From Marinobacter daepoensis DSM 16072 (GTDB taxonomy: Bacteria; Pseudomonadota; Gammaproteobacteria; Pseudomonadales; Oleiphilaceae), in assembly GCF_000421165.1 (NCBI RefSeq), contig NZ_ATWI01000008.1:815385-879384 (forward strand): a stretch of 64,000 nt of DNA. The letters are read 5' to 3'. Below are positions 46,113-56,136 of the stretch, piece by piece. Position numbers and translations under genes: made by a program. The notes beneath the pieces were generated by a model. That model searched no databases. It saw only the letters and a list, made by a program, of their open reading frames with translations, and had not been told where the DNA came from. Within the stretch, counting starts at the first letter, position 1. Every line of letters starts with the position of its first letter.

Positions 46113-47027
46113 TCAGTCCAGGCGGTTGAGGATCAGGAATTCCAGAAGTGCTTTCTGAGCATGCAAACGATTTTCTGCCTCATGCCAGACTGCCGAGCTG
46201 GAGTGTTCCATCATCTCGGCGGAAATCTCTTCACCCCGGTGGGCCGGCAGGCAGTGCATGAACAAGGCCTCTTTATCGGCCACGTTCATTAGAGCAGGGT
46301 TGATCTGATAGTCGCGGAAAGCGCTTTCCCGGGCTTTCTGTTCATCTTCCTGACCCATGGACGCCCAGACATCGGTGACCAGCAGCTGTGCACCGCGAGC
46401 GGCTTCCTCCGGAGAGTGGGTAACAGTGACCCGGGACTCGTGTTGCCGGAGCAGTTCCGGGTCAGGCTCATAGCCTTCCGGGCAGGCAACGTTCAGGTGA
46501 AAGCCAAAGCGCTCTGCCGCGTTGATATACGAGTGGCACATGTTATTGCCGTCGCCTATCCAGGCCACGGTGGCGCCGCGAATGCTACCGCGCAGTTCCC
46601 GGAAGGTCTGCATGTCTGCCAGGAGCTGGCAGGGGTGAAACTCATCGGTGAGAGCGTTGATCACCGGTTTGCTGGAAGCAGAGGCAAAACGCTCAACGGT
46701 TTCATGAGCAAAGGTGCGGATCATGACCGCGTCGACCATGCTGGAAATGACGATGGCCGAGTCCTCAATGGGCTCGCCGCGGCCAAGCTGGGTGTCACGC
46801 GGAGACAAAAACATGGCGGTGCCGCCAAGCTGCGTCATTCCTGCTTCAAACGAAACCCTTGTGCGCGTTGAGGATTTCTCGAAGACCATGGCCAGTACCC
46901 GGTTTTTCAGGGTGTCCCGGGTCTGGCCTGCCCGCCATTCCTTGCGCAGTCTGGATGCGTGGTCCAGAAGACCTTCCAGCTCCGCAGTGGTCATGTCGTT
47001 CAGTGTCAGAAAGTGTCTTGCTGCCAT
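46113..47027 (-). CDS. argF: Ornithine carbamoyltransferase
   Basis: 304 residues from the ATG at 47027 with AGGGG upstream; a longer frame exists but is not family-like. Carbamoyl-phosphate site [12 protein letters not shown], ornithine-site region [13 protein letters not shown] and the catalytic [10 protein letters not shown] motif are all intact. It makes citrulline from ornithine in arginine synthesis. It is first in a two-gene unit with an ABC ATPase, 3 bases apart. Confidence 0.97.
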   Translation of the reverse strand: MAARHFLTLNDMTTAELEGLLDHASRLRKEWRAGQTRDTLKNRVLAMVFEKSSTRTRVSFEAGMTQLGGTAMFLSPRDTQLGRGEPIEDSAIVISSMVDAVMIRTFAHETVERFASASSKPVINALTDEFHPCQLLADMQTFRELRGSIRGATVAWIGDGNNMCHSYINAAERFGFHLNVACPEGYEPDPELLRQHESRVTVTHSPEEAARGAQLLVTDVWASMGQEDEQKARESAFRDYQINPALMNVADKEALFMHCLPAHRGEEISAEMMEHSSSAVWHEAENRLHAQKALLEFLILNRLD

Positions 47028-47143
47028 GAAAGGCCCCTGTTTCAAGCAAACTGCCCGTTTGGAAAAGCCAACAAGTCTAGCCCGTCGCCCCCTCGAAAAC
47101 AACGTCGTGGCAGCCAGGGTTGTTCTGTGTCAAAGCGCATGGT

Positions 47144-47173
47144 TTGTGGCTGGCTGAGACACCTGTGTACAAT
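47144..47173 (+). promoter_or_regulatory. Sigma-70 promoter candidate of grxD
   Basis: TTGTGG, 18 bases, TACAAT, about 57 bases before the grxD start codon. Confidence 0.45.
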
Positions 47174-47229
47174 AGGCTGCAATAGCCGTTTGACGGCAAA
47201 GCTGACTCCTTTAACAGAGGTATGAGTTC

Positions 47230-47556
47230 ATGGACATCAATGCAACCATCAAGAGCCAACTCGAAGAGAACCCGGTCATTCTGTACATGAAGGGAACGCC
47301 GCAGGCGCCGCAGTGTGGCTTTTCGTCACGCACTGTGCAGGCTCTGATGGCGTGTGGTGAGCGGTTCGCGTTTGTGAACATTCTGGACAACCAGGAGCTG
47401 CGTGAAGCGCTGAAAGTCTATTCCAGCTGGCCTACTTATCCTCAGCTCTACATCAATGGCGAGCTGGTTGGCGGTTGCGATATTGTTCTTGAAATGTCTG
47501 AAAGCGGCGAACTGGCCAAGATGGTTAAGGACGCTGCAGGTCAGGCGGAAGCCTGA
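47230..47556 (+). CDS. grxD: Monothiol glutaredoxin GrxD
   Basis: 108 residues. The monothiol active site CGFS is at 29-32 and the conserved upstream Lys is in MKGTP. Glutathione-binding cues WPTYPQLYINGELVGGCDI follow. Such proteins carry or transfer 2Fe-2S clusters as glutathione-bridged dimers. It is a single-gene unit, convergent with the TonB-like gene. Confidence 0.96.
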   Translation: MDINATIKSQLEENPVILYMKGTPQAPQCGFSSRTVQALMACGERFAFVNILDNQELREALKVYSSWPTYPQLYINGELVGGCDIVLEMSESGELAKMVKDAAGQAEA

Positions 47557-47568
47557 GGTTCGGCTTGT

Positions 47569-48321
47569 TCAGGGCTGCTTTGGGGTGAATACGAGTTTCA
47601 CTCCGAAGCGGTCTGAATCCTCTCCCTCCGGACTGGGGTAGGGGCTGGCAGCCAGGGCCATCCGGTACGCTGCTTCATCTATGACGTGTATCCCCGTTGA
47701 TTCTGTAATCCTTGCCCGGGTCAGTGCCCCATTGGGCATGAGCCGCAGTTCTATCTCCATTGTGACCGTATTCTTAAGTTTCGATATCGCTGGTACTCGA
47801 CGATGCTCAAGCTTTTCCGCCAGGTGGGTGGCGAGTTTGATCAGATAGGGGTCTTGTTCCGTTGGCGAGTTGCTGATTCGCTGAATGGGGTCCGGTGCGT
47901 TGCCTGGTGTTGAGGTGGCGAGAGAGCTGGACTGAGAAGCCTGAGCCGCCGGTGACGTCACCTTTGGGGTTTGGGGGCGGTCGCTCGCTTGTTGTCGGGG
48001 TGTTGGTGATGGTGTGTCCTGTTTAGGGGGTGCCCGATGAAGTGGGGGCCGGGTAGTCACAACAGGTTCGGTTGCTGGGGCGGTGTGCTCCGGGAGTCCT
48101 GAGCGGGGGTGGTGGCTGGCTTCAGAGCCCTCTGGGGAGGGTTCTGTTGCCGGGCTGGAGAGGGTGAAGACCAGTCGGTGAGGCAGTGGCAGGGCTTCCT
48201 CCCTCGTTGGGGAAGGGAGCCCTGCCAGTATCAGTGTGTGGGCCAGAACGGCGATTGATACGGCGAGCGCCAGCCTGTAGGTGGCTGGCATAGCAGGAGC
48301 TTGTGTTCCTGTGCCGGTCAT
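47569..48321 (-). CDS. TonB-like energy-transducer family protein
   Basis: 250 residues. One N-terminal membrane segment (about 16-34) is followed by a long Pro/Ser/Thr/Ala-rich periplasmic spacer (about 36-150). A compact TonB C-terminal-type domain closes it (VTMEIELRLMPNGALTRARI, STGIHVIDEAAYRMALAA). It may deliver proton-motive energy to outer-membrane receptors or be a structural relative such as TolA. No exbB/exbD genes are near. It starts 5 bases after the DUF1631 stop. Confidence 0.75.
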   Translation of the reverse strand: MTGTGTQAPAMPATYRLALAVSIAVLAHTLILAGLPSPTREEALPLPHRLVFTLSSPATEPSPEGSEASHHPRSGLPEHTAPATEPVVTTRPPLHRAPPKQDTPSPTPRQQASDRPQTPKVTSPAAQASQSSSLATSTPGNAPDPIQRISNSPTEQDPYLIKLATHLAEKLEHRRVPAISKLKNTVTMEIELRLMPNGALTRARITESTGIHVIDEAAYRMALAASPYPSPEGEDSDRFGVKLVFTPKQP

Positions 48322-48326
48322 CAATC

Positions 48327-50528
48327 TCAGGCAGTTTTAGTGCGCAGGTTGCCCACGACTGCGTTGAGGGCCCGGTCTATCAGCGCACCTTGCTCCAGTA
48401 AAGTCAGGCGGCCCCGGCGCATTTCATGGGCCAGCTCAACGCGCGTTTTCTCAATCACCTTGAGTCCCATCCGGTTGACGAACACAAAGCAATCCGCCTC
48501 TTCGATGATCGCGGACAGTTTGCACCGGAAGCTGGTGCCGTTAACCAGCCGGAATTCCACCCAGTTGCCGATCTCAATATTATCAAGCTTGGCAATGTAC
48601 TCGGCGATGGTGGCGTCTTCCAGTTCCTGTTGCCGCTCGATCGCCGTTGGGTGGGCCGCCGGGCTGTCTTCCGCCGTGTCCGACTTCGGTTCCTGACGGG
48701 CTTCAATGGCTGCGTTGGTGCGGAAGGCTTCTGCCAGTTCGTGCTTGAGTTGCCCCATCATCTGGTCAAGGCGGGTAGCGTTGTACGACACCTCCTCAAG
48801 GCCTGCGCGCAGCGATTTCAGGAGCCCGGGCACAACCCGTACCCATTGATCGCGCTCCTCGTCTTCCTCGTGCGGGTGCAGACACCAGATCAGGTCATCA
48901 ACGACTCGTGCAGTCTCGTGCCAGCGGTGCTCGGTATCGTCTTTGAGGTACGCCAGGAACATCACCCGGCTCCAGCCGTTCATCAGGATGTCGGTGATCG
49001 GTTCGGGCAGGTGGTAGCGGGCAACTTTCGCTTTCAGCAGACGGTCGACTTCTTCCTGTGCTTTCTGGGATTTGATACGGCCACGTTCTGATTCGCGGGT
49101 TCGCTGCTCGACCAGAGAGGCTTTTCGGTTTTCCCGTTCCAGAAATTGTTCGAATTCTTCGTTGAGCGTCTCAAACAGTTGGATGTCTCCGTCAAACTCG
49201 TTCAGTATCCGCTGCACCACATTGTGAATCTGGCCATACAGCTTATCCCGGGTTTTTTCATCACTGCTGCTCCAGCCAATGCCCGCACGGGCCAGCGAGT
49301 TCAGGAGCTTTCGGGCCGGGTGCGTGGCCTTGCTGAAAAAGCCCTTGTCTTTGATGACCACTTTCAGAATCGGGATCTGAAGACGGCTAATCAGCACCTG
49401 AACCGGTGCTGACAGGTTGTAGTCGTCAAGAATGAACTCAAACAGCATCGAGACCAGGTTGATCAGGTCTTCGTCTACTTCATTGAGTGCGGGTTTCCGG
49501 CCATCCTGAGCGTCGGCTTGAGCCAGCAGTTGCTGTACCACCTGACGAAGATCGACCGTAAGGGGTTCTCCGGTGCTCAGGTCGTCGGTTTCAGACCAGT
49601 TCTGCTGAATGGGGATAGCGCTGAGCATATCGGCCAATTCCCGGCCGCCGATCACCCTGAGCGACGGATCGGCGCTGCGCGGTGCCATGCCGGCGTTGGA
49701 ACGCTGCATGGCCAGCATCTGCCGGATCTGGTCAAACAATGCCGTGTCTTCCGGGCGTTGATCAGATGATTGGGCCGGATCTGCTGATTCGCCACTGTCT
49801 GTTCCGGCATGAGAGGTCGGAGATGGGCTCTTCTTGCCGTGATATCGGAAATTGGGAATAACGCCAGCCTGAATCAGAATCCGGTTGGCTTCATCCAGCA
49901 ACATGCCCAGGTTGGAGATGACGTAGCGATCAAACTGCTTGAGTAGAATCAGTCGCTCGCGAATCTGGATATCCAGAGCCTGAATCGCTTCGGTGAAGGC
50001 GCTGCACAGATGTTCGGGGGCGATCGGGTTAATGGGGTTTTCTTCGCTGGCGTCCGGGTAAATTTCGGTAAACCGTGCCTGTAACTGCAGCAGGGGCCCC
50101 TGAAAATGTGCCTTTGCCTTGGTTGTCATGGCATTGAACGCGACCTGCTCTTCCAGGTCGTCGTTTCCAACGAGCGAGAGAGTGTCGGCGCTGGTCGGCG
50201 GACTGGTTTCGGCGGCCTGAAGCTGGCCGGCATGGGGGGGGTGGGCAAAAAACTGAGCGACGGTATTCTGGAAATGGCGCTCTACGCCCTTGCGCTTGAT
50301 TCTGATCTCGCGCATGGCTTCAAAATAACGATTCTGCTCATTATTGCTGCGGGCATTGTTTGCCAGCTCAAATAGGGAGTCGTCGACAGCGTCGAAGGCT
50401 CCCTGCAGCAAATCACCTAAACCCGCAACGACGGTGTCGCGGATGCGGGTCACCTCCGCAGGAACCGGTCGAGTGCTTGCCGCTTCCCTGTGCTCGCGGA
50501 GGTAATGTATGCCGGACTGCTTATTCAT
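48327..50528 (-). CDS. DUF1631 family protein
   Basis: 733 residues from the ATG at 50528, preceded by AGGAG. A large, acidic, mostly helical cytoplasmic protein with a central region of repeated helices and a low-complexity stretch (about 240-275). The C-terminal 90 residues (GNWVEFRLVNGTSFRCKLSA, DCFVFVNRMGLKVIEKTRVEL) resemble PilZ-like beta domains, which in other proteins bind cyclic di-GMP, though the RxxxR motif is not evident. Function unknown. Translation of the next gene is closely coupled. Confidence 0.82.
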   Translation of the reverse strand: MNKQSGIHYLREHREAASTRPVPAEVTRIRDTVVAGLGDLLQGAFDAVDDSLFELANNARSNNEQNRYFEAMREIRIKRKGVERHFQNTVAQFFAHPPHAGQLQAAETSPPTSADTLSLVGNDDLEEQVAFNAMTTKAKAHFQGPLLQLQARFTEIYPDASEENPINPIAPEHLCSAFTEAIQALDIQIRERLILLKQFDRYVISNLGMLLDEANRILIQAGVIPNFRYHGKKSPSPTSHAGTDSGESADPAQSSDQRPEDTALFDQIRQMLAMQRSNAGMAPRSADPSLRVIGGRELADMLSAIPIQQNWSETDDLSTGEPLTVDLRQVVQQLLAQADAQDGRKPALNEVDEDLINLVSMLFEFILDDYNLSAPVQVLISRLQIPILKVVIKDKGFFSKATHPARKLLNSLARAGIGWSSSDEKTRDKLYGQIHNVVQRILNEFDGDIQLFETLNEEFEQFLERENRKASLVEQRTRESERGRIKSQKAQEEVDRLLKAKVARYHLPEPITDILMNGWSRVMFLAYLKDDTEHRWHETARVVDDLIWCLHPHEEDEERDQWVRVVPGLLKSLRAGLEEVSYNATRLDQMMGQLKHELAEAFRTNAAIEARQEPKSDTAEDSPAAHPTAIERQQELEDATIAEYIAKLDNIEIGNWVEFRLVNGTSFRCKLSAIIEEADCFVFVNRMGLKVIEKTRVELAHEMRRGRLTLLEQGALIDRALNAVVGNLRTKTA

Positions 50529-50656
50529 GGCCGACTCCTGTTTACGCCTCAACCGGATACATGACCGAGCTCGATTCTTGTGTCTTCTGATTATTCGGTA
50601 AATTTAGCGCATTTTGCGCCACATTAACATGAATAAACGCCAACCGGAGTGCAGAA

Positions 50657-51937
50657 TTATAAACTTCTGGAGCGCTTTTTCCTGGTTTTAGGGTGAACGA
50701 TCGCGGCTTTGACAACGTTATCCTTGATTTGCAGGACTTCGATGCGATAGCCGTTCACCTTGAGGCAGACGTTGGTGTCTGGAATATTTTCCAGGGTTTC
50801 GGTGATCAGGCCGTTCAGTGTTTTCGGTCCATCTGTTGGCAGATCCCACTCCAGCGTCTTGTTTATGGCCCGTACCGCCGCGCTGCCATCGATGATGTGC
50901 GTGCCATCCTCCTGAGGAATGATGTCGGGAGAGGTTGCAGCGTAATCCGTTGTAAACTCACCAACGATCTCTTCGAGGATATCTTCAAGGGTGGCCAGCC
51001 CCAGGACGTCGCCGTATTCATCGACCACCATGCCGAACCGGCGTTTGGCTTTCTGGAAGTTCAGCAGTTGGGTGTTCAGTGCTGTGCTTTCGGGGATGAA
51101 ATAGGGTTCCTGGCACAATTGCATGATCATGGCTTTATTGATCTCGGGCTCTTGCAGCAATCGGGCCGCGCTTCGCAGGTGCAGTATTCCCTGGATGTTG
51201 TTGATGTCGCCTTTGAAAACAGGGAGGCGAGTGTGTTGGCTGTTTCGCAGTTGGCGCAGGATAGTGTCGGTGTCATCGTCCAGATCGATGCCCACAACTT
51301 CGTTCCTGGGCACCATGATGTCGGTTACGGTCACGTTCTCCAGGTCCAGAATGCTGACCAGCATGTCCTTGTGTCGGGCGGGTATCAGGGCGCCGGCTTC
51401 ATTCACGACGGTTCGAAGCTCCTCGCGACTGAGGTGGTCCTCGGAAGCCTGTGCCGAAGAAATTCCCAGCAGTCGGAGGATGCCGGTTGTGAACAGATTG
51501 ACGGTCCAGACCAGCGGGTAGAGCAGCTTCAGCAGAGGGCCAAGGATGTGGCTGGCGGGGAAGGCGATTTTTTCAGGAAACAACGCTGCAAGCGTTTTTG
51601 GGGTGACCTCTGCGAAAATCAGAATGACGATGGTCAGCAGCACCGTGGCGATGGCGATGCCGGCATCTCCCCAGAGTCGGATGGCGATCACGGTGGCAAT
51701 GGAGGAGGCGAAAATGTTGACGAAGTTGTTGCCAATCAGGATGACGCCGATCAGTTGATCGGTGCGGTTGAGCAATCCCTGTGCCCGGCGTGCGCCCTTG
51801 TGCCCGGTTTTCGCCATGTGTTTCAGGCGGTAGCGGTTAAGGGACATCATTCCCGTTTCGGAGCTGGAGAAAAACGCAGAAAGGATGATCAGTCCGACAA
51901 GAAGGATAAACAGCGCAGCAAGCGATGTTTCGTTCAA
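50657..51937 (-). CDS. CorC/HlyC-family transporter (CNNM-type, YfjD-like)
   Basis: 426 residues. The N-terminal DUF21/CNNM membrane domain (about 1-150) with FSSSETGMMSLN and AEVTPKTLAALFPEK is followed by a CBS pair (about 200-330; DIMVPRNEVVGIDLDDD, GMVVDEYGDVLGLATLEDI). A CorC_HlyC domain (about 345-420) closes it. Such proteins are linked to magnesium or cobalt efflux. A gene for a cytochrome-assembly-like protein follows upstream, but no metal-responsive element was seen. Confidence 0.93.
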   Translation of the reverse strand: MNETSLAALFILLVGLIILSAFFSSSETGMMSLNRYRLKHMAKTGHKGARRAQGLLNRTDQLIGVILIGNNFVNIFASSIATVIAIRLWGDAGIAIATVLLTIVILIFAEVTPKTLAALFPEKIAFPASHILGPLLKLLYPLVWTVNLFTTGILRLLGISSAQASEDHLSREELRTVVNEAGALIPARHKDMLVSILDLENVTVTDIMVPRNEVVGIDLDDDTDTILRQLRNSQHTRLPVFKGDINNIQGILHLRSAARLLQEPEINKAMIMQLCQEPYFIPESTALNTQLLNFQKAKRRFGMVVDEYGDVLGLATLEDILEEIVGEFTTDYAATSPDIIPQEDGTHIIDGSAAVRAINKTLEWDLPTDGPKTLNGLITETLENIPDTNVCLKVNGYRIEVLQIKDNVVKAAIVHPKTRKKRSRSL

Positions 51938-52032
51938 GAGAGGGATCCTTGTGTTGATGACAAGCTGCGAAAATAGGGTTTCACTGTAATCAGTGTCAAG
52001 CCGGATTGGTCAGAAGGTGTCTGGTTCCGGCG

Positions 52033-52839
52033 TCAGAGACCTCGGTGGAACACGAGTTCGAGGACAAATTTGCTGCCATAAAAGGCCAGCATGAGGAGTG
52101 CGCAGCCCGCCAGGGTCCAGCGGCTGGCTGTGATGCCTCGCCAGCCTTTGGTGTATCGGCCAACCAGCAGGCCGACAAAGACCAGCAGGGACAGCAACGA
52201 GAAAATGGTTTTGTGAGCCAGATCCTGAGCAAACAGGTCCTCAATAAACAAGGCGCCGGTCACGATGGCCAGGACCAGCAGGACGACGCCAGCCCAGACC
52301 ATTTCAAACAGCAGGGATTCCATGGTTTGCAGTGGCGGAAGATTTCTCACCAGCAAGCTGTTGTAGTTGCGTTTTAGCTGGCGGTTCTGCACGTACAGTA
52401 AAACAGCTTGCAGGGCGGCCAGGGAGAACAGGCTGTAGGCTGTGACTGACAGGGCGATGTGGGACAGCATACCGTAGCTTTCTTCCGGCACCAGGCGGGA
52501 AGGGGTGTGAGTGACCAGCGCCATGACGATCGTCAGAGCGGCAATCGGGTAGGCGGCAATAAACAGGCTTTGAACCGGTTTGTTCAGGTTCAGCCCCAGA
52601 AGCAGGAAAACGATCAGCCAGGAAATCAGGACGGAGCTTTTGAAAAAGCTGAAGTCAAATCCGCCATCCAGATGAACCGTCTGGGCAATCAGCAGGCCGT
52701 GCCCAATCAGGGCCAGTACGCCAATAAGCGTTGTTACGGCGAGGTTGCTCTGCACTTTGCCTCGGAAATGAAGGGCCTGAAGCGCGGTCCCAACGCTGTA
52801 GAGGAAGAGTGCGGTAACCGCGAGAATCAGCGTTCCCAT
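52033..52839 (-). CDS. CcsA/YpjD-like cytochrome c assembly family membrane protein
   Basis: 268 residues with about eight hydrophobic segments. Conserved His residues occur in LIGHGLLIAQTVHLDGG and YGMLSHIALSVTAYSLF, and in a late AHKTIFSLLSLLVF helix, resembling the haem-handling CcsA/CcmC family. In gammaproteobacteria this protein (YpjD) is commonly encoded next to ffh, as here (divergent). Its actual role is unclear. Confidence 0.85.
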   Translation of the reverse strand: MGTLILAVTALFLYSVGTALQALHFRGKVQSNLAVTTLIGVLALIGHGLLIAQTVHLDGGFDFSFFKSSVLISWLIVFLLLGLNLNKPVQSLFIAAYPIAALTIVMALVTHTPSRLVPEESYGMLSHIALSVTAYSLFSLAALQAVLLYVQNRQLKRNYNSLLVRNLPPLQTMESLLFEMVWAGVVLLVLAIVTGALFIEDLFAQDLAHKTIFSLLSLLVFVGLLVGRYTKGWRGITASRWTLAGCALLMLAFYGSKFVLELVFHRGL

Positions 52840-53000
52840 GACATCCTTAATCGTGTTGCCTGATGAAGTGAAATCGGCGCGGAGTTGTTCAGAGGCTCCG
52901 TAGTCTGGGTATAATGTCGCGATTATGCAACAGGAATCAAGCAGGCGTGGCTGCCTTCTTGATCTGTGTGAACAAATTCTCCGGGGTACGGAAGAGCAAC

Positions 53001-54386
53001 ATGTTTGAGAATCTCCAGGATCGACTATCCGGTAGCTTGCGCAAGATCTCGGGTCAGGCGCGCCTGACGGACGACAATATCAAGGATACGCTCCGTGAAG
53101 TGCGTATGGCGCTGCTTGAGGCGGACGTCGCCTTGCCGGTGGTAAAGGCCTTTATTGAAGGTGTTCGTCAGCGGGCGATTGGACAGGAGGTTCAGCGCAG
53201 CCTGACTCCGGGCCAGGTGTTTGTAAAAGTGGTCCAGCAGGAGCTGGAGCGGGTGATGGGTGCGGGCAACGAGTCGTTGAACCTGGCCACTCGCCCACCT
53301 GCGGTGATCATGATGGCGGGTCTTCAGGGCGCGGGTAAGACCACAACGGTGGCCAAGCTGTCCCGTTTTCTGAAAGAGCGGGAGAAAAAGTCGGTGCTGG
53401 TGGTGAGTGCTGATATTTATCGTCCCGCAGCGATCAAGCAGCTGGAAACCCTGGCCAGCGAAGTGGGTGTCGAGTTCTTCCCGAGCACAATCGAGCAGGA
53501 CCCTGTTGATATTGCGAATGGCGCGATTGAAGCGGCCCGACGCAAGCATGTAGATGTTGTCATTCTGGATACCGCCGGTCGTTTGCATGTTGATGAGCAG
53601 ATGATGGGGGAGATTGGTCGCCTGCATAAGGCGGTGAACCCGGTGGAAACCCTTTTTGTGGTGGATTCCATGACGGGCCAGGACGCGGCGAATACGGCCA
53701 AGGCCTTTAATGATGCCCTGCCGCTGACCGGTGTCGTGCTGACGAAGACGGATGGTGATGCGCGCGGTGGTGCAGCGTTGTCAGTGCGCCATATTACGGG
53801 TAAGCCGATCAAGTTCCTTGGGGTTGGTGAAAAGACCGATGCTCTGGAGCCGTTCCACCCGGACCGTGTGGCCTCCCGGATTCTCGGCATGGGGGATGTG
53901 CTGTCCCTGATTGAGGAAGCTGAGCGTAAGCTGGACAAGAAGAAAGCCGAGAAGCTCACCAAAAAGATCAAAAAGGGTAAGGGGTTTGATCTGGAGGATT
54001 TCCGTGATCAGCTCCAGCAGATGAAAAATATGGGTGGGATCGGTGGTTTGCTGGACAAGCTGCCGGGCATGGGGCAGATGGCCCAGATGGCGCAGGCTCA
54101 GGTGAATGACAAGTCGGTGGGCCAGATGGAGGCGATTATCTGCTCTATGACGCCCAAAGAGCGTCGCTATCCGGATGTTATCAATAATGCCCGGAAGCGT
54201 CGCATTGCGGCAGGCTCCGGCACTCAGATCCAGGATGTGAATCGTCTGTTGAAGCAGCACAAGCAGATGCAGAAGATGATGAAGAAGTTTGGCAAAAAGG
54301 GTGGGGTGGCTAACCTGATGCGTGGCATGGGTGGTATGATGCCCCCCGGCGGTGGTGGAGGCATGCCTCCATTTGGCCGTATGTGA
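53001..54386 (+). CDS. ffh: Signal recognition particle protein Ffh
   Basis: 461 residues from the ATG at 53001 with GGAAGAG upstream; the frame is open 29 codons further but without family support. N domain (about 1-90), GTPase domain with G1 GLQGAGKT (107-114) and TAGR, and a Met-rich M domain (about 300-461) ending in a Gly/Met/Pro tail. It binds signal sequences and 4.5S RNA and targets proteins to the membrane. Confidence 0.97.
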   Translation: MFENLQDRLSGSLRKISGQARLTDDNIKDTLREVRMALLEADVALPVVKAFIEGVRQRAIGQEVQRSLTPGQVFVKVVQQELERVMGAGNESLNLATRPPAVIMMAGLQGAGKTTTVAKLSRFLKEREKKSVLVVSADIYRPAAIKQLETLASEVGVEFFPSTIEQDPVDIANGAIEAARRKHVDVVILDTAGRLHVDEQMMGEIGRLHKAVNPVETLFVVDSMTGQDAANTAKAFNDALPLTGVVLTKTDGDARGGAALSVRHITGKPIKFLGVGEKTDALEPFHPDRVASRILGMGDVLSLIEEAERKLDKKKAEKLTKKIKKGKGFDLEDFRDQLQQMKNMGGIGGLLDKLPGMGQMAQMAQAQVNDKSVGQMEAIICSMTPKERRYPDVINNARKRRIAAGSGTQIQDVNRLLKQHKQMQKMMKKFGKKGGVANLMRGMGGMMPPGGGGGMPPFGRM

Positions 54387-54406
54387 AAAGCCTTACACAT
54401 AAAATG

Positions 54407-54433
54407 GGGAAACCGATGGTTTCCCTGTTTTCA
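54407..54433 (+). terminator. Intrinsic terminator after ffh
   Basis: GGGAAACC-GAT-GGTTTCCC followed by TGTTTTCATT: 8-bp perfect stem, 20 bases after the ffh stop. It separates ffh from the rpsP operon. Confidence 0.72.
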
Positions 54434-54551
54434 TTGGCGCTTTTTTGGCATAGAATAGCGCCCCTTTCGAGTATGGGTCTTCCCGTCAGATGCTAATTAG
54501 CGCGGCGGGAATCGTACAAAGTTCGTACAACAGAACAGGATATTGGTCGAA

Positions 54552-54791
54552 ATGGTAACAATCCGTTTGGCTCGTGGCGGCTCCAAGAAGCGCCCGTTCT
54601 ACCATCTGACAGTCACTGACAGCCGTAAATCCCGTGACGGTCGCTTCATTGAGCGTGTTGGTTTCTTTAACCCGATCGCCCGTGGTCAGGAAGAGCGCCT
54701 GCGCGTTAACCGTGAGCGCGTTGAGTTCTGGCTGGGCCAGGGTGCACAGACCAGCGAGCGAGTTGCCCAGCTGCTGAAGGTCGCTGAGTAA
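54552..54791 (+). CDS. rpsP: Ribosomal protein bS16
   Basis: 79 residues from the ATG at 54552. The N-terminal [19 protein letters not shown] signature is diagnostic. It binds 16S rRNA early in assembly of the small subunit. First gene of the rpsP-rimM-trmD-rplS operon, whose order is the classical gammaproteobacterial one. Confidence 0.97.
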   Translation: MVTIRLARGGSKKRPFYHLTVTDSRKSRDGRFIERVGFFNPIARGQEERLRVNRERVEFWLGQGAQTSERVAQLLKVAE

Positions 54792-54821
54792 TAGCATTAT
54801 CTGTACCGGGGTTGTAAAGGC

Positions 54822-55349
54822 ATGACGCAGCATTCGCAGGAAACTGTGATCGGCCGGATCACCTCGGTGTTCGGAGTTAAGGGGTGGCTTAAGGTCTTCT
54901 CTTATACGGACCCGAAAGAAGGGATACTGAACTACCGTGACTGGACGTTGCTTCTGGACGGTAAGCGTATCCCTGTAAAGCTTGAGGAGGGTCGCCGCCA
55001 AGGGCAGGGGATCGTCGTCAGGCTTAAAGGTGTTGATGATCGTGAAGTGGCTCGCACCTATGGTGGAGCAGAGATCCGGGTCCCAACCGAGCAGTTGCCT
55101 GAGCTTCCCGACGGGGAGTTTTACTGGCATCAGCTGGAAGGGCTGGATGTCTTCACGGTTGAAGATGAGTGCCTGGGCAAGGTGCATCATCTGCTGGAAA
55201 CAGGCTCCAATGATGTCCTGGTGGTGCGCGCTACAGCGAGCTCCATCGATCAGCGCGAGCGGTTGGTTCCTTATCTGCCGGACCAGGTTGTCCAAAAGGT
55301 AGATCTGGACGGCGGCCGCATGGTGGTTGACTGGGATCCGGAGTTCTGA
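54822..55349 (+). CDS. rimM: Ribosome maturation factor RimM
   Basis: 175 residues. The N-terminal RimM domain (VIGRITSVFGVKGWLKVFSY) and the C-terminal PRC-barrel (GEFYWHQLEGLDVFT..., LVVRA, RLVPYLPDQVVQKVDL) are clear. It helps fold the 30S head together with bS19. It starts 30 bases after rpsP and ends 3 bases before trmD. Confidence 0.95.
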   Translation: MTQHSQETVIGRITSVFGVKGWLKVFSYTDPKEGILNYRDWTLLLDGKRIPVKLEEGRRQGQGIVVRLKGVDDREVARTYGGAEIRVPTEQLPELPDGEFYWHQLEGLDVFTVEDECLGKVHHLLETGSNDVLVVRATASSIDQRERLVPYLPDQVVQKVDLDGGRMVVDWDPEF

Positions 55350-55352
55350 CGG

Positions 55353-56099
55353 GTGTGGATTGGCGCAGTCAGTCTGTTCCCGGATATGTTTTCTGCGGTG
55401 ACGGATTACGGGGTTACCGGTCGGGCTGTTCGTGAGGGTCTGCTGACTTTCAGGTACTGGAACCCGCGGGACTATACCCACGACCGGCATCGCACCGTTG
55501 ATGACCGGCCGTACGGTGGCGGTCCTGGAATGCTGATGAAAATTCAGCCTCTCAGGGATGCTATTCAGGCGGCCAGGGCATCGGCACCCGGCAAGGCCTG
55601 CGTGGTCTATCTGTCGCCTCAGGGCGAAAGGCTGGACCAGTCGGTGGTGGAGTCCCTCGCTGCAGAAGAGCAGCTGATTCTCGTTGCCGGTCGTTATGAG
55701 GGTGTGGATGAGCGCCTGATAGCGGCGGAAGTCGACCGGGAGGTCTCCCTTGGGGATTTTGTTCTCTCGGGCGGTGAGCTGGCGGCGATGGCTGTAATTG
55801 ATGCGGTAACACGCCTCATCCCCGGAGCGCTGGGTCATGCGCAGTCGGCAGAGCAGGACTCCTTTGCCGATGGGTTGCTGGATTGTCCGCACTATACCCG
55901 GCCCGAGGTTTACGAAGGTCAGGCGGTGCCGGAAGTTCTTTTGGGCGGTCACCATGAACAGATCCGGCGTTGGCGATTGAAAGAATCGTTGAGGCGAACC
56001 AGTGAGCGACGCCCCGACCTGCTTGAAAAGCGGGTGTTTACGGATGAAGAGCGTCAGTTGCTGGACGAAATTTTGAACGAACCGGGTGCCTCTGAGTGA
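55353..56099 (+). CDS. trmD: tRNA (guanine37-N1)-methyltransferase
   Basis: 248 residues. GTG start immediately after rimM, as in many relatives. SPOUT knot motifs are present: [14 protein letters not shown] (SAM/tRNA region), [15 protein letters not shown] and the C-terminal domain [11 protein letters not shown]. It makes m1G37 in several tRNAs and prevents frameshifting. rplS follows 37 bases later. Confidence 0.96.
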   Translation: MWIGAVSLFPDMFSAVTDYGVTGRAVREGLLTFRYWNPRDYTHDRHRTVDDRPYGGGPGMLMKIQPLRDAIQAARASAPGKACVVYLSPQGERLDQSVVESLAAEEQLILVAGRYEGVDERLIAAEVDREVSLGDFVLSGGELAAMAVIDAVTRLIPGALGHAQSAEQDSFADGLLDCPHYTRPEVYEGQAVPEVLLGGHHEQIRRWRLKESLRRTSERRPDLLEKRVFTDEERQLLDEILNEPGASE

Positions 56100-56136
56100 T
56101 CAGGGCATTGAAAGATTGGGTATCAGGAGCATTACG

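Noticed and set aside
50693..51976. 427-codon open frame on the plus strand over the CorC-type gene
   Set aside because: Shadow of a well-supported gene on the other strand; the product is repetitive in Val/Gln/Asp with no domain.
54486..55955. 489-codon open frame on the minus strand over rpsP, rimM and trmD
   Set aside because: It is antisense to three certain genes, has no family-like segments and no binding site; it arises from codon bias of the real genes.
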